A stretch of DNA of 64,000 nt, from assembly GCF_021044885.1 (NCBI RefSeq), contig NZ_JAJNOD010000002.1:186001-250000 (forward strand), read 5' to 3'. The number at the start of each line of letters is the position of its first letter. Positions within the stretch are counted from its first letter, which is position 1. Made by a program: the position numbers and the translations under genes. Positions 7,935 to 19,400 of this stretch are shown here, in pieces. The notes beneath the pieces were generated by a model, which worked only from the letters and a program-made list of their open reading frames with translations, had not been told where the DNA came from and searched no databases. Source of the stretch: Microbacterium nymphoidis. GTDB lineage: Bacteria > Actinomycetota > Actinomycetes > Actinomycetales > Microbacteriaceae.

Positions 7935-9935
7935 ATGATCTCGCACGACCTAAAGGAGTTCGACATCGACCCCCACGCGCCCCTCAGCCGCCGTGAAGCA
8001 CGCGCGCTGAGCCAGTCCGCACAGCCCACTGAGAAGCTGGGTCCCTTCGGCGACGACACCACCGCGACGACTCGGCCGCTGTCCTCCGGCGGCTCTGGCG
8101 GCTCCGGCGGCGAGCGTCCGCCGGCGAGGAAGCGTCGCCGTCGCTGGTGGCCGTGGGTGGTCTTCCCGCTCCTGATCGTGCTGATCGCTGGCGCGGTGTT
8201 CGCTGCGATGTTCGTGAAGGAAGCGATCAAGGTCCGCGACCTCCTCGAGCAGACCAAGGAGAAGGTCACCGCGGTGATGCCGCTGGTGCAGTCGGGCGAC
8301 ATCGCGCAGATCCAGCCCATCGCCGAGGAGGTGCTGGCCCTCACGAAGGAAGCCGACGGCATCGTCCAGGGACAGCTCTGGGAGTTCGCGGCGAAGGTGC
8401 CCGTGGTCGGCGCGAACGTGGCCGCGGTGAGCGAGACCACCCAGGCCACGCACATCCTCGTGCGCGACGCCCTTCCCACCGGACTCAACCTGCTGGCCGC
8501 GCTCGATCTGAAGAACCTCACGCTGGAAGGCGGTGGCTTCAACCTGCAGCCCTTCCGCGACGCGCAGCCGAAGATCCCCGCGCTCGCGGCCACGTTCACC
8601 GAGGCGAAGTCCCACGTGGACAAGATCGATCAGGCTGCCATCCTTCCGTTCGTGAAGGACAACATCGGCCAGCTCGTGGACATCATCGACGAAGCTTCTC
8701 CGGCGTTCGACCTCGCGGAGAAGTACCTGCCCACCATGCTCGCGATGCTGGGCGCCGACGGTCCGCGCGACTACATCCTGCTGTTCCAGAACAACGCCGA
8801 GATCCGCTCCACCGGAGGCAACCCCTCCAACGCCGCGGTTCTGCACGTGGACAACGGCAAGATCGAGATGCGCGACGACTGGGAGAGCGCGGCGTTCATC
8901 GAGCGCGGTCTGAGCGGCACCGGGTTCGCGCCGATCGAACCTGCGGAGAAGGCCCAGCTGTTCGAGAACGACACCTGGAACAACAGCCAGAACTTCAGCC
9001 GCTACCCCGACTTCCGCGACACCGCGGATGTGGTTTCGCGGCTCTGGACCGACGTGAGCGGATCCCCGGTGCAGGGCGTCATCAGCCTGGATCCCGTGGC
9101 CCTGTCGTACATGCTGCGCGTCACCGGACCGGTGACCGTTGACGGCGAGGACGAGCAGATCACCGCGGACAACGCCGTCCAGCTGCTCCTGAGCGACACC
9201 TACGAGCGGTTCGGAGCGGACGGCCTGGCGGCCAGCTGGTACTTCGGCAAGGCGGCATCGGCCATCTTCGACAAGATCTCGGCGGGCGGATGGGATCCCC
9301 TCGCGATGCTGGATCAGCTCAAGGCCGGCGCCGCGGAGCAGCGGATCTACCTCTGGTTCCCGGACGAGGCCTCCCAGGCGATGGCGCACGAGCTGAACCT
9401 CGACGGTGCCATCACCGGCGACAACTCGCAGACCGTCCAGACGGGCATCTACCTCAACGACACGTCGTACTCGAAGCTCGAGTACTGGCTGGGCACCACC
9501 ATGGCGGTCAGCTGCAACGCGGATGCCCGTACCGTCACCACCAGCGTGTCGATGACCAACAGCATCCCCGACTCGATCGGCAGCACCTACACGCTGGGAC
9601 GGCGCAACACGCAGTGGGGCTACACCAGCAACACCATCACGCTGGACGTGCTGGGTATGGCGATTCCGGGTGGCGAGCTGGTCGGCACCGATCCCGGTGA
9701 GGGCGACATCAGCTACAACGACCGGTCCGGTGTGTACAACGGACGGCAGACGCAGAGCCTGACGGCGGCCATCCGCCAGGGGGAGACGCGCACGTTCTCC
9801 TTCACCTCATCCGTACCGGCGGATGCCACCACGCCGCTCAGCGTGCGATGGACGCCCACCACCTCGAAGACCCCGGTCACCATCGAGGAGAGCTGCATGT
9901 CGATGTTCCCCGGAACGACGACGCCCGCGGGCTGA
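7935..9935 (+). CDS. DUF4012 domain membrane protein
   Basis: From ATG 7935 the product has 666 residues. Residues 1-70 are cytoplasmic, with a Gly/Ser linker and the basic cluster ARKRRRRWW. One membrane helix spans about 71-94, and about 570 extracytoplasmic residues follow. The external part carries YILLFQNNAEIRSTGGNPSN, the hallmark N-x-A-E-x-R-x-T-G-G of DUF4012 proteins. These are common beside exopolysaccharide genes in actinobacteria and their biochemical role is unknown. The start is uncertain. No ribosome binding site precedes ATG 7935, and that ATG lies inside a TATGAT -10-like hexamer. A good AAAGGAG sits at 7952-7958, just before an ATC codon. The gene is divergent from the GT4 operon and may share its control region. 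Confidence 0.85.
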   Translation: MISHDLKEFDIDPHAPLSRREARALSQSAQPTEKLGPFGDDTTATTRPLSSGGSGGSGGERPPARKRRRRWWPWVVFPLLIVLIAGAVFAAMFVKEAIKVRDLLEQTKEKVTAVMPLVQSGDIAQIQPIAEEVLALTKEADGIVQGQLWEFAAKVPVVGANVAAVSETTQATHILVRDALPTGLNLLAALDLKNLTLEGGGFNLQPFRDAQPKIPALAATFTEAKSHVDKIDQAAILPFVKDNIGQLVDIIDEASPAFDLAEKYLPTMLAMLGADGPRDYILLFQNNAEIRSTGGNPSNAAVLHVDNGKIEMRDDWESAAFIERGLSGTGFAPIEPAEKAQLFENDTWNNSQNFSRYPDFRDTADVVSRLWTDVSGSPVQGVISLDPVALSYMLRVTGPVTVDGEDEQITADNAVQLLLSDTYERFGADGLAASWYFGKAASAIFDKISAGGWDPLAMLDQLKAGAAEQRIYLWFPDEASQAMAHELNLDGAITGDNSQTVQTGIYLNDTSYSKLEYWLGTTMAVSCNADARTVTTSVSMTNSIPDSIGSTYTLGRRNTQWGYTSNTITLDVLGMAIPGGELVGTDPGEGDISYNDRSGVYNGRQTQSLTAAIRQGETRTFSFTSSVPADATTPLSVRWTPTTSKTPVTIEESCMSMFPGTTTPAG

Positions 9936-10045
9936 CTGTGAACCTGCTATGTCCCTCTGTGAAGACTCTGTTGCTGAACGCCAGAGACGTAGCAGAATGA
10001 ACGCGGCTCACATGGGCCGTGAAACCAATCCGGAGGGGAGCACCC

Positions 10046-10291
10046 ATGGGTATCGAAGACGTGGTGAACAAGGGCAAGGACGCCGTCAGCGAGGGCGTTG
10101 ACAAGGCCAAGGACCTCTACGAGCAGAACAAGGAGAAGGTCGACGAGGCCCTCCACTCGGAGCAGGCCGAGGGCATCAGCGACTCGATCCTCGACGGTGT
10201 CGCGGGCTTCGCGAAGAAGGTCGCTCCCGGCGCTGCAGACAAGATCGACGAGATCCGCGACAACGTGGACAAGCAGATCGGCAACAACTGA
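10046..10291 (+). CDS. MT0933/Rv0909-type antitoxin-like small protein
   Basis: ATG 10046 is chosen because GGAGGGGAG at 10032-10040 precedes it at good spacing; the product is 81 residues. It is rich in Lys, Asp and Glu, mostly helical, with no Cys or membrane segment. The segment SEQAEGISDSILDGVAGFAK is characteristic of the MT0933-like family (Rv0909 is annotated as an antitoxin in Mycobacterium tuberculosis, paired with Rv0910). No toxin-like partner lies next to it: the neighbours are the DUF4012 gene and the giant adhesin gene. Such orphan copies are frequent in actinobacteria and the antitoxin role is unproven for most. A clear terminator follows, so it is probably monocistronic. Confidence 0.75.
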   Translation: MGIEDVVNKGKDAVSEGVDKAKDLYEQNKEKVDEALHSEQAEGISDSILDGVAGFAKKVAPGAADKIDEIRDNVDKQIGNN

Positions 10292-10309
10292 GTCACCGAC
10301 TCGTACGAA

Positions 10310-10335
10310 CGCCCGGCCCCGCAGGGGGCCGGGCG
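10310..10335 (+). terminator. Rho-independent terminator after the MT0933-type gene
   Basis: An 11-bp perfect GC-rich stem (10310-10320 with 10325-10335) and a 4-nt loop are followed by TTCTTCTTT. It lies 19 bp after the stop codon of the small gene and separates it from the adhesin gene. Confidence 0.85.
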
Positions 10336-10492
10336 TTCTTCTTTCCGGGGTGCTGACGAACCTGGGAGGGGCCTGGGTGCAGGGCCGGGCGTGTCGGGTT
10401 AGGTTGGAAGACGGCCACCCGAGGCCGTTGCGCTTTACCCCAGCCAGAGCCCGCGATTCCGAACCGTGGGCTCGTCCCCCGGAGATATCCCC

Positions 10493-13400
10493 GTGTCTTT
10501 TGTGCGCTCGCATGCCCCCGTCCCGATGACCCTGCGAACCTGGTTCGCGCGACTGGTGATGGTGGTGGTGACCGCACTGGTGGCGGGACTCGCCATCGCG
10601 CCGGCCGCTTCAGCGACGGTGCCGGTGACGGTCCCGGGCGGGACCACCCCCACCACGCTGGGGCTCACCGTCGAGAGCGAGCAGCTCCTCGCCGGTGAGA
10701 AGGCGAACATCACGGTCACCGCGACGAACACGAGCGGGCCGGACCAGTACAACGCCACGGCGGTGGCCGTGCTGCCCCCGGGCGTGAGCTTCGTGGGGCC
10801 TGCTGTCGACGGTCAGGGCAAGCAGCTGCCGGCGCCGGTTTCCACGCCATGGTGCGCGGTCCCGAACGACCCGGCCTCGTGCGGCGTGGTGCTCTCCTGG
10901 CCCAACATCTCGGACCTCGTCACCGGTTCCAGCCTCACCGTTTCGTTCGACGTCGCAGCCGACGACGCGCGGCACCCGGTGGGCTCGGAGTTCAACGTCG
11001 GCGTCGGGATCTACGCCAACGCCAATGAGCGCACCGTTCCGGCGGTCCAGGTTCCCGCGGTGGGCGCGCCGACCGTGACCGGTGCCACGAGCAGCGGCGT
11101 CAAGGACCAGCCCGTCATGGTGGTGCCGCTGAAGCTCACCAAGGCCACCACGAACACGCCGGAAGACGAAGCCCTGCGCGGTCAGCCGGTGAACTACCAG
11201 CTCACGGTCCGCAACGCTGCGGCCAACGCCAGTACCGAGAACGTCGTCGTGGTCGACAAGCTTCCGGGCGTGATGGTGTTCGACAGTTGCGGCGACGCGC
11301 ATCCCTGCACCACCGCGATCATCGAAGAAAACGGTCAGGTCTTCACCCAGATCACCTGGGACCTGGGCACCCTCGGTGCGGGCGACGAGATCGTCCTGGA
11401 TTACACCGCGCACGTCGACCTGCGGCACGTGGCCGCCGACGGCAGCCTCACCGGCGGCGCCACGCGTCCGGTCGGATCGGAGCCGGTCGACGGCTACTGG
11501 AGCGAGAATACGGCTCACGCCACGGGCCGCTACCTCGGCAACGTCAAGGACGAGGCCTCGCGTCTGGTCGACGTGCAGGACAGCCACAGCGTGCAGGTGC
11601 TGGACCTCAGCATCCTCAAGAGCGGCGACAGCGGCGTGTTCCAGGAGGGCGCCGTTCGCGCCTACACGCTGACCGTGCGCACCAGCGAGTACGTCAGCGC
11701 CGCGGGCATCACAGTGACCGACACCCTTCCGGACGGACTGTGCCCCGTGATCCCCGAGGGTGGACCCGCGATCAGCCTGCCGGCCTCATGCGACAACGAC
11801 GCGGCTCCCTACACGCTGCCCGCCGGTGTGACGCTGACTTCCGTCACCACCAACGCCGACGGCCTCTACGTGCTGACCTTCACGCTGTCGGACATGGCCG
11901 CATCGTCGGAGACCACCTTCAGCTACCACGTGATGCAGCGCGCCGACTACGGCAGCACCGCGCGGGACACGCTCCCGACGGTGTCGGGTGACACGTTCAC
12001 CAACAACGTGCGCGCCGACGGCACCACCACCCCCATCGCGAGCAACACCGTGGATCAGGGACCGGTGGACTCCACCAACACCTCCTCGCACACGCTGGAG
12101 ACCGCCGAGGTCACCATCGTCAAGCAGGCGTGGACCAACCCGAACCGCACCCCGATCGGAGACGCGGGCGACTGCGACCTGAGCGACGCCGCCAACTGGT
12201 CCTCGACCGGCGGCCCGGTCGCCCGCTTCGGTGACCTGATCTGCTTCCGCATCGCCATCGACTTCCCCGCGGGCGTCGACACCCGCAACGCGCGGCTCAC
12301 CGACTTCATCCCGCCACGTACGACCGCGGTCGAGGTGGTTCCGACCGCCGCGAACAACGTCGTCGTCCCCGGTGTGACCAACACCACCTGGCAGCAGGGC
12401 GACAGCCTGAACTGGCTGCTGGGCACTCCCGCCAACGGTGCTTCCTATGTGAAGCCGGGTGCTCACCTCGAGCTCCTCGTCGTCGCGAAGATCACCGAGA
12501 CGAACCTCACCACCAAGCCCGACCTGCTCGGCAACCTCGCCAAGCTGCGCTACCAGAACACCGATGGTGAGGTGTTCTCGTCCCGCGCGTCGGCCGACTT
12601 CTCCATCGCCCCGGTCGTGCCGCTGAGTCTCGACAAGAACGTGGCCCCGGTCAGTGGCAACGCCGACGCCACGCAGGGCAAGGCGTTCCGCTACACGATC
12701 GACGTGAAGAACGAGGGCACGGCGGCGAACGCCACTGATCAGCCGGTGAGCAAGATCACCGTGCGTGACGCACTTCCGCCGGGAATCGCCATCGACAACG
12801 TCACGAACGTGACACCGGGCAACTTCGTCGCTGAGGTCGCGCCCGCGGGTGCGCCGTTCGCGGGCCAGACGATCATCACCTGGGTGATCCCGGGCCCGCT
12901 CGCCCCCGGTGCGACGACGCGGATCTCGTATGACATGACCATGCCCGCCACCGTGGGCCAGGGAACGTCACACACCAACACGGCCGGTGTGACGTCGTAC
13001 TTCGTCGACAGCACGGACAGCGACACCACGCAGGAGCAGATGTTCCCGCAGAACAACCCGTTCGCGGACTCCAGCTACAAGCCCAACGCGCCGGCGGCCA
13101 ACGACACCGCCACGATCACCACCCCGAAGGCGGACATCATCAAGTCCACCCTGGCAACGGGGATCACGGCGACAGGCAACAACCTCGCCTCCCAGGCGAC
13201 GCCGGGCGAGTGGGTCAAGTTCGCGTACACGGTCACCGTTCCGGCGCAGACCACCATCTACGGCGGCATTGCGCGTGACACGCTCTCGGCCGGCCTGGTG
13301 CAGGATGCCTCGCAGCCGGTGAGCGCCACGGGCCCTGAGGGCGTCGTCGTCGCAGCATCCGACTCCGTCTGCGCCAGCGCGGTCGATGACGTCACGCTCT

Positions 13401-16400
13401 GCCCGGACGGCACCCTGCGATTCCCCGAGACGTGGCGCAACACGTCCGACTCTCCGGCGACCTTCGTGGTCACGTACTTCGCGGTCGTGAAGTCCGCCGC
13501 CGCCGCGATCGAGCAGAACACCGCACGACTGCTCGCGGCCCCGGCCGAGGGAGGCACACCGGCCACCGTCAAGACCGCCACGGCGAACGTTCAGATCGTG
13601 CAGCCGACGCCCGAGCTGAAGAAGGCGATCACCACTCCCGCGAACGGCGTCGTGGTCCCCGGCGGTACGGCGACCTTCACGCTCAGCGCGACCAACAAGT
13701 CCGGCTCCGTGCTGTACGACTGGTCGGTGCTGGACTGCATCCCGAGTGAGCTCGTCGCCTCCGACCCGCAGTTCTCGACGTCCTCCGGTGCAGCCGGGGT
13801 GACCTTCGCCACCCAGGGCTCCTGCGCGGCGGGAACCACGGCGTACACCTGGAAGGGCGAGGCTCCCCTCGCTGCCGGCCAGACCGTGACGCTCACCTAC
13901 ACGGTCCAGGTGCCGAACACGGCCGCGGCCGGAGCGGTGTACACCAACACCGCGAAGCTCACCGGCTTCAGCCACCCGGACGGTGCGGAGCGCCGCACCT
14001 ACACGGCGGATGCCAACGCGACCGCCAAGGTCGCCCCGGCCTCGCTGACCAAGCGGACCACGCAGAAGAACGTGGTGGCCGGTGAGACGGTCGAGTGGAC
14101 GGTCTCCGCTGTGCTGCCTGCCGATGCCTGGCTCTACAACGCCATCCTGACGGACACTCCGGCCGCCGGTCTCGGCGGCACCAACGGCCTGGTCTGGGAC
14201 GCGAACAGCCTGTCCTGCACTGTGCAGGGCACGGGTGCAGCCACTGACTGCGGGTTCACGCTCGGAGCGGTCTCTGCCGCCGGCGGCACCAGTACGGTGC
14301 AGCTCGTCGGCACGCACGCGTCGGGGCACATCGAGCCGTCCAGCGACGTCCGCGTCGTCACGGTGAAGGTGCGCACCACCATCCCGGCGAACTCCACGCT
14401 GGCGAACAACACGACGCTGAGCAACAGCGCAAGCATCGCGTGGAACTTCACGCCGAAGTCCGGCTCGGGCCGCGACACCAGTGCCACCGGCACCGACACC
14501 ACCGTCTTCCGCACGCCCATCGTGACGGTGCAGAAGAGCGTGAGCACGTCCACCCCGCAGCCGGGCCAGGTCTTCACCTACACCGTGCGCGCGAACTCCA
14601 CCGGCGTGGTCCCGGCCTACGACGTCATCCTCGAGGACACGCTGCCTGCGGGCGTCGTGCTGGTGAACGCCGACGGCAGCCCGATCACGGGCAACACCAC
14701 GGTGAGCCCGAACGCGGGCGAGCAGGCGGGCCAGGTCTCCGGCAACAAGATCACGTGGAATGTCGGGACCGTTGCCCCGAGCACGAACACCACCCGTACC
14801 TTCTACGTGAAGCTGGCTCCCTCCACCTCGCTGGGTGCCGGTGCGATCACCAACACGCTCCGTGCCGCGAGCTGGAACTCGCTCGCCAACAACGTGGGCA
14901 AGCAGTACGGACCGAGCGCCAACGCCACGGCGAACGTGACGCCGCGCACCCCGAAGGTGAACGCGACGAAGACGGTCATCGATCCGGTTCCCACCATCGG
15001 TGCCGACGGCGTCGCGCTGCTGAACCAGCCGGTGACGTTCCGGGTGACCCTCACCAACAGCGGATCGGGCGATGCGCTCACCGCCGGTGCGAAGGACCTG
15101 CTGCCGTCCGGCTGGGCATACGTCGCGGGCTCCGTGCAGGGCGCCGGTGAGCCGGCCGTCGCCGGTGCTGCGCTGACCTGGAACAGCGTCCCCCTCCCTG
15201 GTGGACGTCTCACCCCGGGCCAGAGCGTGACCTTCACCTACCAGGCGAAGCCGGTGCGCAGTGTGCTCGTGAACAACCCCGACAACCTCGGCCTGAGCGT
15301 CCGGCACCTCAACACCGCAAGCCCCATCGCGGTGACCGACAACGCCGGCTACGACCGCTTCGGCTCCGACCAGAACGCGTATCTGGGAACGAGCGGCACC
15401 GCCGGTGTGCGCATCCCGAAGTCGGACCTGTCCGTGGACAAGGCCGTCGCCGACGTCCCGAACAACTTCGTCGCCGGCGGGACCGGAACGTGGACCGTGA
15501 CGGTGACCAACAACGGCCCCGATGCGGTGAGCGGCGTGCTCCTGCAGGACACGCTGGACAGCGTGCCCGGCGTGACGCTGCGCAGCCTTCCGGATGCCGC
15601 GGCGCAGGGATGGAACTGCACGCTCGATGGCAACACCTACTCCTGCACGCGCACCGACGATGCCGCGCTGGGCAACGGTGAGAGCTGGAAGCTGACGGTC
15701 GTCGCGGACATCGCCGCCGACGTGACCGATGGCACGGATGTGCGCAACACCGCCACGGTGTCTACGCCCGCCGCGCCCGGATCCGACATCTATCCCTACG
15801 ACCCGAACCCGGACAACAACACGGACTCGGCGACGGGGACGGTGAGCACGAAGGCAGACCTCGCGATCACGAAGACGGGTCCGGCGTCGTCGACCGCCGG
15901 ACAGGCGGCCACGTGGACCATCACTGTCACCAACCAGGGCCCGTCGGTCTCGCGCGCTTCGGCGGCTCAGCCGATTCGCGTGACGGACGCTCTCCCCGCG
16001 GGCCTGACCATGGAGAACGTCGCCACGGTCAGCGGCGTCAGCTGCGAGAACTCGACCGCGACGAACCTGACGTGTGACATCACGCGGGACCTGGCCCCGA
16101 ACGAGTCGGTCACGATCACGCTTCAGACGCGCGTGGCGGCCTCGGTGACCTCGGGCACCACGATCACCAACACCGCGACGGTGACGGCGGGTGTGACCCC
16201 CGACCCGAACACCGGGAACAACACCGGCTCCGCGCAGACCGTCGTCGGCACCGCCGACAAGCTGAGCATCAGCAAGAAGATCACGGATCCCGCCGAGGCG
16301 AACGGTGTCGTCACGGTCACCCCGGGCGAGACGATGACGTACGAGGTCACCGTGCGCGCCCAGGGGCCGTCCGACTCGCGCAACGTGGTGGTCACGGATG

Positions 16401-19400
16401 TCCTTCCCGAGGGCACGACCTTCGAGAGACTGAGCACCGGGATGGACCACTGGTCCGCATCCGCCAACGGCCGCAACGTCACGTTCGTCTACGGCGACCT
16501 CGCCGCGAACAGCAGTGCGACGCTGAGCTACGTGGTCAAGATCGACCCGGCCACCACCGGTACGATCACCGACCCCGATACGCTGGCGAAGATCGTCAAC
16601 TCCGCGCAGGCACGCTCGGATGGCGACCGCACGAACGTCGTCGAGGCGCCCGCGGGCGTGCAGGCGAAGATCGACATGTCGGTCACCTGGACCGATGTGC
16701 CCGAGAAGGCTGTGCCCGGCGGTGACCCGTTCGATGTGACGCTGAACGTCGCGAACGCCGGCCCGTCCACCTCGCACGACGGCGTCACCGTGGTCACCCT
16801 GCCCGCAGGGACTACGCTCGCCGGCGACGTGAAGGACGGCGACGTGGTCGACGGCTGGACCGTCAGCACGGTCGACGGCAAGCAGACGCTCACGCGTCCC
16901 ACGCCGTACGCGCCGGGGGAGTCGCATGACTTCACGCTGACGCTGCAGGTGGCATCCGACGTGAACGGCACGATCGAGCTCGCTGCCGAGGTGTCGACCT
17001 CGAACGACACGAAGCTCGAGAACAACGTGTCGTTCGCGCCCATCGAGCTGACGCCGAAGGCGACGCTGTCCGTCACGAAGACGCCGGACGCCACCACGGT
17101 GGTGTCGGGGACCGACGTGACGTGGACCATCGTCGTCACCAACAACGGTCCGTCCACCGCGTACGACGCACAGCTCACCGATCAGATGCCGTTCGGCCTG
17201 ACCATCACGGACGTCGCCCTCGGCGATGCACCCGCCGGTAGCCGCGTGATCGGCTTCGATGCCGCCAGCATGGACGTCTCGTTCGCCGACATTCCGCTGC
17301 ACGGCACCGCGACGGTCCTCGTGACCACGCGCGTGAGTGCAGGCATCTCCGATGCCACCAGCATCACGAACACCGCGGTCGCGACCACGTCGTCGTCCGT
17401 CGACGACACCACGGGCGAGCGCGTTCCCTACCCGGGCAGCGGAACCATCGTGACGGATGCGGTCAGCGGCCTGGAGATCCACAAGAAGGCCGTCACGCCG
17501 ACGATCGATGCGGGTGACTACGCCACCTGGCAGATCGTGGTGGAGAACCACGGTCCGTCGGATGCGGCCGTTCCGGTCACGATCACGGACGTGATCCCTG
17601 CCGGCCTGGCCTTCGTGCGAGCCGACTCGGGTTCGGGCCCCATCTCCTGGGACTGCCAGGTGACCGACGGCACCCTCACGTGCGTCCTGCTGGGCGTCGA
17701 CGGGCAGCCGACGCCCCTCCCGGCCAACACGTCCGCTCCGTTCCTCACTCTGGTGACTTCGACGGCGCCCAGCCTGGACGCCCAGACCATCACCAACACG
17801 GCATCGGTCACGTCGCCCAGCGACGTGGGTGACGAGGATTCGGACGACGTCACGGTGATCACGCGTGCAGATCTGCGGATCAGCAAGACGCACGATGCCG
17901 ATGCCGAGGCGATCGCCGGCACCCCCTTCACCTGGAACCTCACGGTCACCAACGAGGGCGTCAGCGACTCGCGTGCCGATGCCGCGACCCCGATCACCGT
18001 CACCGACGTGCTGCCTGCGGGCGTCACGCTGGCGCCGGAGGCCGAGGGATGCACCGTCACGGGTGACCAGGACGGTCGGCAGATCGTCACGTGCCTGATC
18101 ACCTCGACCGTGGCCCCGGGCGACTCCGTGTCGTTCGAGCTTCCGGTGCTGCTGGCAGCTGGCCTGGAGGGTGAGGTCGTGAACACCGCGTCCGTCACTC
18201 CGGGCATCACCCCGCTGCCGGATGAGGAGCCGCGTGAGAGCACGGACACCATCACCGTGGCAGCTGAGGCCGATCTGTCGGTCGTGAAGTCGGCGAACGC
18301 CGAGTCCGCCGTTGCGGGCGAGGAGTTCTCCTGGACGATCGCCGTCACCAACCACGGTCCGTCCGTGTCCCACGCGGACGCGGAGAACCCGATCACGATC
18401 ACCGACCTGCTTCCTGCCGGAGCGTCCTTCGTCTCCGCGACGGGCGAGGGCTGGAACTGTGACGTCGATCTGCTCGGTCTGCTGGTGTGCAAGCTCGCTA
18501 CGGACCTGCCGGTGGGCGATGCCGCGCCGATTACCGTCACGGGACTCGTCGCGAGCGACGTGACCGCCGACATCGTGAACACCGCCGCCGTCGCGCCGGG
18601 CCGTACGCCGCAGCCCGCGGAGAACACGCAGTCCGACTCGTCGACCGTCACCACGCCGGTGGAGACGATCGCCGACCTGTCGATCGTCAAGACCGTACTC
18701 GAGTCGTTCACGGCCGGTGTCGACGGGGCGTACCGCTTCGTCGTCAGCAACGCCGGTCCGTCCGACGCGGTGAACGCGGTCATCACCGACGAACTGCCCG
18801 CCGGTCTCACCTTCGCCGGTTCGGACGCCGACTGCTCGGCCGAGGGCCAGCTCGTCACGTGCGTGCTCGGCACCGTCGCCGCCGGGGCGGAGGTCGTCGT
18901 GGACATCACGGTGAGCGCGTCCGCGTCCGTCACCGGCGACATCGTCAACACGGCCACCGTCGGCTCCGACACCACCGATCCCGACCCGTCGAACAACACC
19001 GACACGGTCACGGGCAACGTGGCAGAGGTCGCAGACCTGCAGATCGTGAAGTCGCACGATCCCGAGGCTCGCGTCATCGCCGGGCAGCCGTTCGCGTGGA
19101 CGCTCCAGGTGACCAACAACGGTCCGAGCGATTCGCGTGCCACCGAGGCCCACCCCATCGTGGTCACCGACGTGCTGCCCGCCGGGGTCACGCTGTCTCC
19201 GGATGCCGTGGACTGCGCCGTGACGGGTGAGCAGGACGGTCGTCAGATCGTCACGTGCCCGATCACATCGACCCTCGTTCCGGGGGCCTCGGTGTCGTTC
19301 ACCGTTCCCGTGCAGCTGGCCGCCGACCTCGAGGGCGACATCGTCAACACCGCATCGGTGGTTCCCGGAATCACCCCGCTGCCCGACGACGAGCCCCGCG

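Noticed and set aside
10019-10045. Longer start for the MT0933-type protein
   Set aside because: The strong GGAGGGGAG site points to ATG 10046 and the family starts with MG(I/F)(E/D)D.
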